From: Pogonophryne albipinna
Taxonomy: Eukaryota > Chordata > Actinopteri > Perciformes > Artedidraconidae
DNA length: 64,000 bases
Reading direction: 5' to 3'
Assembly: GCA_028583405.1 (NCBI GenBank)
Contig: CM053251.1
Location: 4,247,271-4,311,270, forward strand
The first letter of the stretch is position 1. Every line of letters begins with the position of its first letter. The notes under the pieces were generated by a model that worked only from the letters and a program-made list of their open reading frames with translations, had not been told where the DNA came from and searched no databases. This document shows, piece by piece, positions 46,884 to 63,799 of the stretch. Position numbers and translations under genes: made by a program.

Positions 46884-47120
46884 CAGTGGTGTGTAACAAA
46901 GTACATTTACTCAAGTACTGAACAATTTTGAGGTATCTGTACTTAACTTCTGAAATGGGCCATTACGCACAATATTTACTTTTTCTTTTGGTATGTTAAC
47001 TATATTTTGATACTAATACTTTTGCACTTTTACTATATTAAGATTTTAAATGCAGAATGAGTGTTTTTACAATCTAGTATTACTACTTTAGGGTAGGTCT
47101 AAGTACTTTTTCCACCTTTG
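46884..47120. mobile_element. MITE with CAGTGGTG...CCACCTTTG ends
   Basis: It begins CAGTGGTGTGTAACAAAGTA then CATTTACTCAAGTACTG, and ends AAGTACTTTTTCCACCTTTG. It is a common fish non-autonomous repeat with hAT-like ends, about 237 bases. Flanks do not show a clear duplication because the left side is a CA run. Confidence 0.55.
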
Positions 47121-49270
<2,150 letters not shown>

Positions 49271-49607
49271 CTATTTATCCAGTCACACAATGCAGGGAGG
49301 AGGGGAAGGAAAACACAGGGACAGGCAGGAACCTTTCCGAGCGCAGTTTAGCAAAATGTCAAGCACGCTCAGATCGCCGGTCGACTGAAATGTCACGGAG
49401 GCGAGACAGCAGAGAGGCTAAACAGGAAAACACGGCACAGGTGTATCTGAATGCCAGACAAATACTTTCAGTCCAACGCCTTCAAGCTGAAAATGCAGCA
49501 TATTCACTAGTAACAAGAAAAAATGATTAAAATCCATTACACCTCGGCCTTCATTTGTTTTTTTTACCACTGAACCAAGAAAATTGATGCACACTTAATT
49601 TGTCTGA

Positions 49608-49609
<2 letters not shown>

Positions 49610-49669
<60 letters not shown>
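49610..49669. repeat. (GT)n microsatellite
   Basis: GT run of about 60 bases. Confidence 0.95.
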
Positions 49670-49671
<2 letters not shown>

Positions 49672-49939
49672 CCTTCACAGTGTAGCAGGTGTGCCTGGGC
49701 TTCAGCCCCATTACAAGTCTCATAAATACCACCTGACACCGTTACAGCAGGCAGGCTGCGATATAAAACCCTCCTCCTGTGGCGTGAGCACGCAGCCTTT
49801 CAGCACAATTATATTATAACACACTTCAGGGGAGGAAAGCTACACCCCTGCCCAGAACCTCTTAACACACCAAGCTGGTCTGAGCACATGCTTTCTCTCA
49901 AGCTGTGTCTTATCACTTCTAATGTGTGCTGTTTTTTAA

Positions 49940-50322
49940 AAGGGTCCATACTATGCTCATCTCAGGTTCATATCCGTATGTAGTGTCTCTACTGGGACAT
50001 GTCTCCTTGCTTTTATGTTCAAAAAGCTCTTTATTTTTCTCATACTGCCTGTGCTGCAGCACCTCTTTTCACCCTCTGTCTGAAACCAGAGCCCAGGCTG
50101 CTCTGATTGGTTAGCTGGCCGGCTCTGTTTTGATTGGTCAACCGCTTAGAAATGCCCCGCCCCTTAGCCAATCACATACAATGAGTTGGAGCGCTAGCTA
50201 ATAGAAGCGCAAGTGTTACATAGTGATGTCATTATGTTCTGGAAGTAAACAAAGGAGTCCAATGGAGACCTATATAACACAATACAGGAAAGAGAAAGCC
50301 CAAGAAGCAGATTAGGGCCCCT
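49940..50322 (+). mobile_element. TTAA-flanked MITE family, copy 6
   Basis: TTAA at 49936-49939 and TTAA at 50323-50326 flank ends AAGGGTCCATACTATGCTCA and AGATTAGGGCCCCT. The core is as in copy 1 (AATGTTCAAAAAGCTCTTTA, GTGCTGCAGCACCTCTTTTC, GCTAGCTAATAGAAGCGC). It is complete at both ends, 383 bases. Confidence 0.85.
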
Positions 50323-50410
50323 TTAAATTTCATTTTCTGTGACAATCCTGTTTTCTTAAAAGGAGATCGTGTAATTTGACTTGCATGGACCTAGCTGCTA
50401 TATGTATATA

Positions 50411-52002
50411 CAGTGGGGCAAAAAAGTATTTAGTCAGCCACCAATTGTGCAAGTTCTCCCACTTAAAAAGATGAGAGAGGCCTGTAATTTTCATCCTAGG
50501 TACACTTCAACTATGAGAGACAGAATGGGGGGAAAGAATCCAGGAAATCACATTGTAGGATTTTTAATGAATTAATTGGTAAATTCCTCGGTAAAATAAG
50601 TATTTGGTCACCTACAAACAAACAAGATTTCTGGCTCTCACAGACCTGTAACTTCTTCTTTAAGAGCCTCCTCTGTCCTCCACTTGTTAACTGTATTAAT
50701 GGCACCTGTTTGAACTCGTTATCAGTATAAAAGACACCTGTCCACAACCTCAAACAGTCACACTCCAAACTCCACTATGGCCAAGACCAAAGAGCTGTCA
50801 AAGGACACCAGAAACAAAATTGTAGACCTGCACCAGGCTGGGAAGACTGAATCTGCAATAGGTAAGCAGCTTGGTGTGAAGAAATCAACTGTGGGAGCAA
50901 TTATTAGAAAATGGAAGACATACAAGACCACTGATAATCTCCCTCGATCTGGGGCTCCACGCAAGATCTCACCCCGTGGGGTCAAAATGATCACAAGAAC
51001 GGTGAGCAAAAATCCCAGAACCACACGGGGGGACCTAGTCAATGACCTGCAGAGAGCTGGGACCAAAGTAACAAAGGCTACCATCAGTAACACACTACGC
51101 CGCCAGGGACTCAAATCCTGCAGTGCCAGACGTGTCCCCCTGCTTAAGCCAGTACATGTCCAGGCCCGTCTGAAGTTTGCTAGAGAGCATTTAGATGATC
51201 CAGAAGAGGATTGGGAGAATGTCATATGGTCAGATGAAACCAAAATAGAACTTTTTGGTAAAAACTCAACTCGACGTGTTTGGAGGAGAAAGAATGCTGA
51301 GTTGCATCCAAAGAACACCATACCTACTGTGAAACATGGGGGTGGAAACATCATGCTTTGGGGCTGTTTTTCTGCAAAGGGACCAGGACGACTGATCCGT
51401 GTAAAGGAAAGAATGAATGGGGCCATGTATCGTGAGATTTCGAGTGACAACCTCCTTCCATCAGCAAGGGCATTGAAGATGAAACGTGGCTGGGTCTTTC
51501 AGCATGACAATGATCCCAAACACAACGAAGGAGTGGCTTCGTAAGAAGCATTTCAAGGTCCTGGAGTGGCCTAGCCAGTCTCCAGATCTCAACCCCATAG
51601 AAAATCTTTGGAGGGAGTTGAAAGTCCGTGTTGCCCAGCGACAGCCCCAAAACATCACTGCTCTAGAGGAGATCTGCAGGAATGGGCCAAAATACCAGCA
51701 ACAGTGTGTGAAAACCTTGTGAAGACTTACAGAAAACGTTTGACCTCTGTCATTGCCAACAAAAGGTATATAACAAAGTATTGAGATGAACTTTTGTTAT
51801 TGATCAAATACTTATTTTCCACCATAATTTGCAAATAAATTCTTTAAAAATCAGACAATGTGATTTTCTGGATTTTTTTTGTTATCATTTTGTCTCTCAT
51901 AGTTGAGGTATACCTAGGATGAAAATTACAGGCCTCTCTCATCTTTTTAAGTGGGAGAATTTGCACAATTGGTGGCTGACTAAATACTTTTTTGCCCCAC
52001 TG
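50411..52002 (+). mobile_element. Tc1-like DNA transposon, 1,592 bp, decayed
   Basis: The ends CAGTGGGGCAAAAAAGTATT and their complement (AATACTTTTTTGCCCCACTG) are flanked by TA at 50409-50410 and 52003-52004, the Tc1/mariner target. The inverted repeats are long, about 165-170 bases each (50411-50580 and 51835-52002), with a few differences. Between them is a frameshifted transposase. An earlier A/T track (tatgtatata) lies outside. Confidence 0.93.
50777..51780 (+). pseudogene. Tc1-like transposase, frameshifted
   Basis: It starts at ATG 50777 ([20 protein letters not shown]). An N-terminal helix-turn-helix region with [18 protein letters not shown] is followed by the GRPR-like SGAPRKIS and a second helical domain ([14 protein letters not shown]). 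The DD34E catalytic core has [11 protein letters not shown] (first Asp), FQHDNDPKH (second Asp) and [11 protein letters not shown] (Glu). The frame breaks just after DPKH near 51525, where bases corresponding to a few residues are missing; the reading continues in another frame from TKEWLRKK. A second shift lies near 51680, after which the last part runs to TGA at about 51784. Family length is about 340 residues. It is inactive as read. Confidence 0.9.
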
Positions 52003-52063
52003 TATGCTATATATAAACATGAGAGCCTTTAACCATGGCCAAAACACACACACCGTCTCTTAA

Positions 52064-53620
<1,557 letters not shown>

Positions 53621-53624
53621 ACTG

Positions 53625-53880
53625 AAAGTATACACATCTTCGTGCAGGCTGAAAACCTGCCTGCTTCAACTTCACCTTGGTTATTAAAACTAACATTAAA
53701 AATGTTTTAATACTTAAACGGTATGATCTATTCCTAATGCACCAGGAATTAACATGGTTTGGTTTATTTTTAAAGCTTGTGTACTACTTACATGTTTCTT
53801 GCTGTTCTAGGTATGGATCTTCATGGATGTTTGCGCTCATTGTAAGTAGCTTTGGATAAATAGCGTCAGCTAAAGGGCAG
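53625..53880 (+). mobile_element. Degenerate LINE/SINE-type 3' tail
   Basis: The sequence ends GTAAGTAGCTTTGGATAAAT then AGCGTCAGCTAAA, the same tail seen in the LINE fragment and SINE at 14418-15722. Upstream 200 bases may be the remains of an L2-type ORF2 end, but no frame is intact. Confidence 0.5.
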
Positions 53881-53951
53881 GTGAAGAAATAGCAGTTTAT
53901 TTTTTAATTAAGTACACAAAAAGACGGCACTATATCAGAGGAACCCCTGTG

Positions 53952-55030
<1,079 letters not shown>

Positions 55031-55039
55031 ATTTTTTTT

Positions 55040-55255
55040 TGGGTGATCTCCCTTTCCAGTAGTGTGTTCTATGGGTTTCTGTGCATGTAAATGGTCTGCA
55101 AAGGCTCAAATGTTCTCTTCCACACACTCAGCCCATCGCCTGAAACGCCTCCATTGGACTCCTTTGCTTAGTTCTGGAACAAAGTGACATCACTATGTCA
55201 CACTCCTATTGTGTAGCGCGACAACACATTGTACTTGATTGGTTAAGGGGTGGGC
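55040..55255 (-). mobile_element. TTAA MITE family, copy 7 (internal fragment)
   Basis: TTTCCAGTAGTGTGTTCTAT, ACGCCTCCATTGGACTCCTT and GACATCACTATGTCACACTC match the first half of the 23762-24245 copy (for example CGCCTCCATTGGACTCCTTT). Both terminal repeats are lost. Confidence 0.65.
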
Positions 55256-55845
55256 CGATGAAGAATTTTAAACCTGGGGTATTATATTCAGTCAACAGCA
55301 GTTGTTTGAGAACCTGGAACCAGTTCATATTTGGATATATTTTAAGAATAACTTTAACTATTACTGCTAGTTACTCTAAACAGGCACTTCAACTGTAAAG
55401 TACAACAGAGGATGTTCCTAGAGATCAGATGCCAAACCTTTCTACAATAATAAGGACCTGCTAAAGACAGGATGACTGTTTTGCCACATGAATCTGTGAT
55501 AGTAGAATAGCATGTGTTCAGTTGTGACTTTGAGGCCCTGCCCACATCGGAGTGGTGCTAACGCGGTCATTGTCACTGCTTCGGTTCAAACGTGTTGCTT
55601 CATGCCTACAGCTCATCAAAAACATTGCACTCTTCAGGCTCAGCAGCCGCCTCGATTACAGCAGCATCGCCCTCCATCCGTCCATCCATCCTGGGTGTAA
55701 TTCATCAGGGCTGGGTGGCCTCCATTAGCGCTCCTCCGCAGGGACAGGACAGACTCTGAAGCACAGCACTCTGGGAGCACTGGGGCCCCGCACTTTATCC
55801 TAACAGCTTCATCAACTGTGCATCCCCTGAGCCAGATGCACACAT

Positions 55846-55877
<32 letters not shown>

Positions 55878-58012
55878 CGTCTGGAGGCCCCAATTAGCAG
55901 CCATCACCTGTAATTCAATAACAACACTCCCTTTTTTTCCAGCCTCTGCAGCTCTTTTCTTTCACTGGACCGTGAGTTAGCTTAAAAAGGGCGACTCCTA
56001 ATGCTCTCCTGCATCAACAAACACATCTAAATCTACGCTGACAGTTTATTAAAGCCTCTGAAAACACCCGCATATTTTTTGTTTGTGAGCAAGTAGCCTT
56101 TTTTACAAGCTTCATTCACCATCCTTCGCCTTCATTTACTCTGTGTGGAGCCCACAGGACACAGGATGGAGACACACTGCTCGTCTCTCCTCAGCTTCTA
56201 ATCAAATCCTCTGTTCCATTTCGATGGGTTCACTCACCGTCCACCCGGCAACAGAGAGGCAGCAGCTCTGTCTCTGTCAAACTATGAAACAAATACAATA
56301 TCACTATAAATACAGAGAAACCTATTGACAGCATGTGAACATCACAACGGTAAAAACACTCTCTACGGTCAGGACAATGCTAGCTGACAGCAGGAAACAT
56401 CTATTAAAAAGTGAGCAAACTGAATGAAATATGTTTAAACCAATCAGGAGCCAGTACAGTTGACCGTGCACTTATCAATCATTTCATTATTGTTTAATGT
56501 ATGGATTATAAAAAGCTCCCAAAATGCTGAAAAATGAAATTATATAAGAAGCTTGAACTATCAAGAAGCTGATAAATTAGCAAATTGAACGAGCAAAAAC
56601 ATGTTGCAACCACTACTGGTGTAAAAAAAAAAAATGCATAGTCAGTGAGCAAAGGGAAATTAGTCAGTAGAGAAAGATTTTACTTAATACAGATGATTTT
56701 AGAAATGATTAGTCAATTATTTAGTTTACGCTCCTTTGGAAAACAGAAACACAAGATAGTATCTTCTTCTTTGACTTAACTGCGTGAAAGGAATCAGCTT
56801 TCCCCTGAGATGTGACTTTAATGAGATGTAAAGACTTGGATGAGAAAGCATGGAAACACACCTGGTCAGAGATTCATTTTGGTTGTGCTCCAGTAAAGTG
56901 TCAATGGGAGGAAACAATCAAGTAACAAAAACGCAGCGCTCAGCATGCTAACGAGGAGAAGAGGCTTGTATCTTTGAATGGGTAATTGTTAAAAAGACCT
57001 GAGTAAGGAAAGACTTACCACAAAATAACCCTGCAGAGGGGGTGGGTTGATTTAATGTACAAGTATCAGGTTTATAATACGGATTGCTGGCAAAGAGTGT
57101 GGTTATTAGGCCTCTTTCTATAGTGCAACATGCTATATATTATCTCTTCTGTCCAAATGTTCATTCTTTCAGATATTTTAATTAAATAAACTGCAATTTC
57201 TGAGCCACTCTCCTCATTTTATAATCCGAGTGGAGTATTTACAGTGTTAAAGGGGAGAATAAATCACTCTACTGTGCTTCTAATATCATGTTATATTCCC
57301 CTCCCACCTGTCCCGCTGCTGCTGTGCCCATTGAAGTCTCTGGGGGGTCTTTAGAGAGTCCAGACGCCTCATAACCCACCTGTCCACCTCCTGATTTATG
57401 TCTCCTGAGATCACTGAGGGATGCTGGGAGTTTGCCTCGTACCTTTCTTTTTTAAGCATCATTCAATCATAAATAATGTGCACTCTCTGAAGAATCTTTT
57501 GGTTTCGACCGCGGTTTTATAGAGCTTTGGTTTGCTAAAGTAATGTAATGTAGAATCAGGATAAATAACCCGCTGTGGTTCTTTCAGTTATTTGAATACA
57601 TAATGTTCCAATGAAAATAATCGTGTTCCCGTGAAGAGGCATTCGAGCAGGGTACGCTCTAAAATGGATATGTCATGGAACAGGCCTAAAGAAACATTTT
57701 CCATTACTGTATTCTGTAGAATGTGAGTGTGTGCTATTTTAGATTAAGAAGCGGTTCGGAGAATATCCTGGCAGAGACAGCACAGACTGAAGAAATCCAA
57801 CCAGAGAATCGTTCAAACTTATTTGAAAGTTCAAGTAACTAAAGTTGAATTTCCTTTAAGTGACAAGTATTTACATTTGTGGGTCCACTCTCTATTTTGT
57901 TGCACATTTTTCACCAGTATTAGAAATACGTAGAATGACATATTCAATGTAGTGTATTTAACTCTTAAGAGCATTTGATTGCAAATGCTCTCATTTTTCT
58001 CAATTAATTAAT
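55256..58012. other. Probable zeb1 intron 1, nothing firm
   Basis: A short CA run at about 55850-55876. No ORF, RNA gene or structured repeat otherwise recognised. Confidence 0.45.
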
Positions 58013-58269
58013 TAGGGATGTAACGATACCAAAAACTCACGGTACGATAATATCGCCATAAAAATTCCACGGTACGATATTTATCGCGATATTGAAAAAT
58101 AAAGGGAAAAAAATGTGAATTTCTTTTTTTACTTTAATTTTTTTTCTTGATTAAATAATAAATCTGATTTGTACAGCATTTTAGTAGGATGGTAGTATTT
58201 TAAAGTGTCAACAATATAATAATCAGACCCTGCAATAGAATAAATCAAATTTCACTTTAAGTAACTCAA

Positions 58270-58539
58270 CTCTAACTCTAACTCTAACTCACTCACTCAC
58301 TCACTCACTCACTCACTCACTCACTCACTCACTCACTCACTCACTCACTCACTCACTCACTCACTCACTCACTCACTCACTCACTCACTCACTCACTCAC
58401 TCACTCACTCACTCACTCACTCACTCACTCACTCACTCACTCACTCACTCACTCACTCACTCACTCACTCACTCACTCACTCACTCACTCACTCACTCAC
58501 TCACTCACTCACTCACTCACTCACTCACTCACTCACTCA
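58270..58539. repeat. (CACT)n tetranucleotide array
   Basis: Uninterrupted CACT array of about 255 bases, entered through three (TAACTC) units at 58262-58284. It lies immediately next to the stop codon of the hAT transposase fragment. Confidence 0.97.
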
Positions 58540-58760
58540 GCATCATCAAGGTTATCTTTTAGGAATATGAGCATGTCCACATTTCCAGGTAGAAGCTGGG
58601 ATGTTTGGGTGTTTACAAAATCCCCTGCTGTGGAAACAACTCTCTTGCTTGGTACTGATGTTGCTGGGACAGAGAGATATGCTTTGGCCATGGGTGACAG
58701 CAGTGGGTCAAACTGTGCATTGTCTCTCCACCACTTCAAAAACAATACCGTTTTTGCCAA
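58533..58760 (-). pseudogene. hAT transposase C-terminal (dimerisation) fragment
   Basis: About 75 codons on the minus strand match the hAT C-terminal dimerisation domain: LKWWRDNAQFDPLLSPMAKA, YLSVPATSVPSKRVVSTAGD and SQLLPGNVDMLIFLKDNL. Family members read SVPATSVPSERVFSTAG, so the Glu to Lys and Phe to Val changes may be damage. The catalytic N-terminal parts are missing. It ends at TGA next to the (CACT)n array. Confidence 0.85.
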
Positions 58761-58859
58761 GAAGGTGAGGCTTATTGACAGGGCGAGATATAAATATACT
58801 GTTGGTACTTGTCAATGTCTCTAGGTGTGTACATTAGCCCTGTAAATACGATGTCCTTT

Positions 58860-58995
58860 TGTGTCATCTGTTGTTTTATGTTCATGTTGTAACCTACTTG
58901 CTGCCATGTTGGACAGGTCTCCATTGAAAGAGATCGATTATCTCAATGGGACCATCTGGTTGAATAAAGGTTTTAAAAAAAAAAATAAAAAAAAA
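58860..58995 (+). repeat. Retroposon-like 3' tail inside the hAT element
   Basis: TTGGACAGGTCTCCATTGAA then ATCTCAATGGGACCATCTGG and TTGAATAAAGGTT before an A-rich end. It matches a 3' end common to fish LINE copies, inserted in or carried by the hAT element. Confidence 0.6.
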
Positions 58996-59239
58996 AATCT
59001 TTTTAAAAATCGCGGTATATTTTTTAATCGTTACATCCCTAAAATCAATTAATTTTAGGTTTATAAATTGTCAGAAAACACTTAAAAAAATACCCATTTT
59101 AGTCGCCTCATGCCCAATATGATATCTTCAGAACTTCTACTAAACACCAAAACCCCAAATATTCAATGTTCTATTAGTTAAGACCAGAAAAGAAGAAAAA
59201 TACAAATATTAAGGATTTATAATTTTTATTTTTGCTTAA

Positions 59240-59640
59240 CCCTTAGATGCATAGGTGGGTCTTTTTTGACCCGTGAGGTGGTTTTCTTGAAGTATCTTTG
59301 TAATTACATTTTGTATCATTTCATATTCCAGCTATTCCTCAAAAAACATGTTTTGGATATCATGCCATTCACAAATTGTAGTTTTTGTATTACTACCCCA
59401 AGCTTCCATAAGTGGGTCAAAAATGACCCGCAGGCATTTTCTATGGAATTTCATTTTGTTTTCAAAATGTAAATTAAAAAAAAAAAAAATCTAAATAGTG
59501 AAAACTTAAATATAAAATATTTCTAGTGTAAAACAAAATATAATACTAAATATTATACAAGTGATTTTTCTTAACCAAAATGACAAAAATGGCATAAAAA
59601 CACATTATTCTAATACGGGTCCTTTTTGACCCACTTATAC
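59240..59640. mobile_element. Possible piggyBac-like remnant with GGGTC/GACCC palindromes
   Basis: TTAA at 59236-59239 is followed by CCCTTAGATGCATAGGTGGG. The motif GGGTCNNNNNTGACCC-like occurs three times (about 59256, 59415 and 59620: TGGGTCAAAAATGACCC, GGGTCCTTTTTGACCC). The second TTAA was not found. Confidence 0.4.
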
Positions 59641-60185
59641 CTCATTCACACCAACGCAACTCCGGTTCAAGCTCCGTGCTAGAGCTTTTCAGGTTCAGAA
59701 GCGGTTCTTCGGTTTAGCTCCGGCTCTTTTCACACAGTCCAGAGTCCGACTGGTGCTGCGTCATTGCGTCATCGCTTGCGTCATGACGTAACCATTTGCG
59801 TGTCTGCTTCATAAAGCCAAACCGCGCGGAAACCCCTCACAGCTCACACCGACAACAACAACAATGGCCGATTGTGCTCCAGCTTCCTCTGTACCTCTTC
59901 AGAAGACCAGATTCCCAGTGGGTAGCTGGTCTCTCCAGTGGACCACTGCTGCTTGTTACGTTTCTCCTTCGTTGTGTACAAACTGGATAAAACGCGGGCT
60001 TTTTGTTGTTGTTCAGGAGTTGATCCCGCCCCCGCCTCGACGTAAGCGTGACGTATGCGGTGCTTTTGCTCTAGCCGGACAATTTTTTGGTGCTTGAAAC
60101 GAACCGGATTCCGGAGCTAAGAGGCTGCTCCGCTGCGGTGTGAACAGGAAAACCCGGTGCTTTTCAAGCTCCGAACCGGATTATC
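59641..60185. mobile_element. Possible DNA element with degenerate inverted ends
   Basis: The left part CATTCACACCAACGCAACTCCGG-like and right part CCGCTGCGGTGTGAACAGG, and GGTTCAAGCTCC versus GGAGCTTGAAAAGC on the opposite strand, suggest imperfect inverted ends about 500 bases apart. No transposase was seen and no target duplication is clear. Confidence 0.3.
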
Positions 60186-60934
60186 AACATAGCTGAGATG
60201 GACCTTTATTGATCCCCATATAGTTGTCATTAATTGTTCTCTGTGTACATTGTGGTTGTTAAAGCTCAGTTTTGTTCTTTAAGTGAATATAGACATGTCT
60301 TTTTACAAGGACGAATAATAATATTTCACTACAGCAACAAAGATAGGGGTCACAGCGCTGCATTATTGCTCACTCACTTCCCCTCTGTCTCCCTCAACTC
60401 TTCAATAAAGGCACTGAATGCCTGAAGAAACTATTTCTAAAATAAAAAACTAGAGCTCATAATGTAATGTGACACTGGGCTTTAGCTAAATACGGTTTCC
60501 TTTTATTTTAAATCCATTTCATTTTCCGCTCCTTTCTCAGTTGCAGCTTTTTCTACATCTGTTTTTTTTCCCGGTTTACCTTTGAGATGTGTCCCAATTT
60601 TTATGGAAGTGAATGAAAGCGAGTAGCCTATCACAGGCGAGCGGCACTTCAATGACCAACATGCGCAGGATTAGGGCTTGACTTAGTCTCTGCAGTACGA
60701 CATCCGCAGGCAGCAGCTTCGGGCTGCGTTTCCACTGAGTTCCTCTGTTCTGCCTCTCAGGCGGCAGGAGAAAAAAGAGAATGGAGGATGGCAGGATATG
60801 CAAATTGTACCACCACCACCAAAGGAGAGGGAGAGGAGTTTCCCACCGGCTGGGTGTGAAAGAGCGCTCCCCCTCTCCCACACACACAGGACTTTGAATG
60901 GGACTCTTTCTTTTCACACACTCTGGCCTGCATC
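60186..60934. other. Probable zeb1 intron 1 or upstream, nothing recognised
   Basis: ORFs on the minus strand (60576-60969) show no domain. I checked here for zeb1 exon 1 and saw none. Confidence 0.4.
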
Positions 60935-61080
60935 AGAAACAGGATCAGGTTTATTAGCCAAGTACACATAGAAGGATTTTATTTTGGAGTATAATGGTAA
61001 TCACAGTAAGAGGAATCATGTTGTACAAAAGGAGCAGAAAAACTCATATAAAAACTATTAAAAAAATCTGAAATAAAGGA
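60935..61080 (-). repeat. Retroposon-like tail, third copy
   Basis: AACAGGATCAGGTTTATTAG, then CCAAGTACACATAGAAGGAT and an A/T-rich end. It is related to 12325-12440 and 21690-21800. Confidence 0.5.
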
Positions 61081-61327
61081 GTTCTGATTCAGATTCTTGA
61101 AAAAAAGAACTAATGTTAAAAATTAAGAGTTTTTTTGACACAAAATATAAATACACAAAAACTAAAGTACGAATATGACAAAATACTAGAATTTCAGATT
61201 TTGAAATTGATAGCGATGAACAGTAATGTGCAAAATATACAGAGGGATGTGCACACACAATCTCACAAATGGGTATTGAGTCATCATTAAATACTAACGC
61301 AAATGCACACAGAGGTTTTAACACATG

Positions 61328-61372
<45 letters not shown>
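61328..61372. repeat. (CA)n microsatellite
   Basis: CA run of about 44 bases. Confidence 0.93.
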
Positions 61373-61373
<1 letters not shown>

Positions 61374-63534
61374 GGTGTGAGGTGTGATGGTGGTCAGCAG
61401 CAGAATAAACGGCAGTCTTCACAGCTCAGCCTTGCTTAGCGCCACATTGTAGATTAAAGTGTTAGCTCTCGAACAACATGAATATTCAGGTGGTAGAATG
61501 GGAATGATGAAAGGCAACAGCAGAGCAGGTTACTTGTGGAAATGGGATAGGCCGCCTCTAAGAAAAATACGAGTTTGGCAATTCCTCTGAGATTTTAGGC
61601 ACGAGTGGCGCTGGAGGTACATTTCAGTTCTGCTTCCACATTTGGCTTTCTTTCAAGTGGCAGTGGCAAACTCTCAATTTTAAACGGCATTGTGAGTTAA
61701 AAGGAGGATTTGGCTTTACTGTGATATTATTTTAATCTACCATGGCAGACTTTACAGAAAGTGGATCTTTTACACAACTCTTTTGAGCTGTTCATTCTCA
61801 GCATGGCACATCACAGGTCTTTGGGCGAAGCGGCTATACACTCTGAATGCATTTCATTGATTCATAGCAACAAACAGGCAGCCATGTTGTTCTCTAACCA
61901 ACCAGAAAGCACAGACAATAAGCACTCTTTCCTTTGCTTTGACATTATCTCTAATATTTGTTTGTATTGGGTAACAATATTTTTTCGATGTCTTCAAAAT
62001 CCACCTGCCGTTATGTTTGTACATCTATTCTGGTGTTGTAAACTTTGCACAATTAAAGTGTTCTTAATTGATTTAGGTGCTCATGCTGGCCCTTGACCTT
62101 TGGGTGACTTAATGATTAAAATGTACAAAATTGTAGATTTATATTTGAAAAAGGAACATTTGCCGTAAAGACACAGTTAGCTTTCATTGTTGTGTGTGAT
62201 TCGATGCACACAAAGCTTTCTATGGTTTATTATCATTGGATTAGCCAGTTTAGATGTACCATTTTACCAATTTGGGAATCTGTTGAACTTAGTTGCATTT
62301 GTTCTTTACGACGCACGCTGATAAAATATGCCACATTGTGAAACTGCTGAGCATCTCCTTGTCACATAGTTCCTCAGCACATGTGCTTTGTGGTGTTGCA
62401 GCTCCAGGGCTGCTCCTTTGACCTCTGACCTCTCTGTGCAGGACTGGGAGGCTGTGTGGCTTTGTTTGGGGGGGATTGTGTATTCCTCAAAACCTCTGTT
62501 GTCAACACTGGTGGTAAGACAACTTATACTTTTAGTTTCAAAAGCCACTTAGCTTTTAGCGACGTATGTTTCAGATGTAGTCGGACTCCTCGCTGCAGAG
62601 CGGCCTGTACGTCACTATTGGTTGCTCTCAGTTTCGTATCAAATCAGAATGCAGCAAACCATTTCCCTTCCACCTCGACTAAAAATAGTTCCCATGTTGA
62701 GTGTACATGAGTAGCAGAGGCAAATCACACCTGCACAACAACAAGCACGCCTCAGCAGGCTGCTGTTTTCACTCGTTGGATGAGGACTACTTTCTGAATA
62801 TGTTGTTTAGTTACCGAAGTGAGTGTGGCTGCTGGTGTAACAAAGTCTATCAGTGCTGTGAAAATCTATGTCACTGTGTCTCTATACTGACAAACTCTCC
62901 TGCTTTCTGCCTTTAAAATCCATCAGACATACTTGTTAAATTGATACGGTTTTCTTCATCTTTGTTTAATTAAATATCACTTTCAGTTACACATAGTTGA
63001 ATCATGCTAAAGCTTGCTGTATAGTTCATGATGGATCAAATAATCCAGGCTCTGAATGCGTTATTTTGTTTAACCTGCTCGAGGCTGTATTGTTTAATCA
63101 TGTTTAAAATGTACTTGTATGCTTTTATTAGGCTGTTTTGGGTCACCTGCCTCAAATTTCCACGCTTCATGTTCCAAGGTGCCTTTATCGCCCGACGTCA
63201 TGCATTTAAAATGCAACAGCATCAGCAGGAGCCGCTGATTTTCCCTAACAGCCACCGTGTTAATGCATGTAAATCCAAACAAGCAGGCCTCTGTTGTTAT
63301 GCAAAGCCTGGAGGAAAGTAGCAGTTTCCCACCTTGATGCAAACACACACAACACACACACACTCTCACTAACGCACACACACACACTGCTCCATTAATC
63401 ACAGCAGCAGCATCAGTAGCTCGGACGCACCTCCCCCTCTGGACCGTAAAAGGCGATGGGAGGGGTTAATGCTGACTCACTAAAGACATCCTGTAGTGCT
63501 TTGTCATTCCACAGGCCTATTTGTGCAAGGGAAA
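61373..63534. other. Probable zeb1 intron 1 or upstream, nothing recognised
   Basis: No ORF with a recognisable domain and no repeat structure. Confidence 0.45.

Positions 63535-63799
<265 letters not shown>

Larger units (their letters stand above)
58013..59041. mobile_element. hAT element remnant with (CACT)n and a retroposon tail inside
   Basis: The left end TAGGGATGTAACGATACC and right end AATCGTTACATCCCTA are inverted repeats, continuing with GGTACGATAATATCG and ATCGCGGTATATT. Flanks taattaat and aaatcaat agree at 6 of 8. The interior contains a minus-strand hAT C-terminal transposase fragment, a (CACT)n array of about 265 bases and a retroposon-like 3' tail at about 58860-58995. Confidence 0.82.

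Noticed and set aside
58533..58760. A domesticated hAT-derived gene
   Set aside because: Only about 75 codons of the C-terminal domain remain, inside recognisable hAT ends; this is simply element remnant.
60576..60969. Candidate zeb1 exon 1 on the minus strand
   Set aside because: The ORFs here lack the MADG...KRRKQANPRR-type sequence and a phase-1 donor giving the needed G; no other place in the window fits either.
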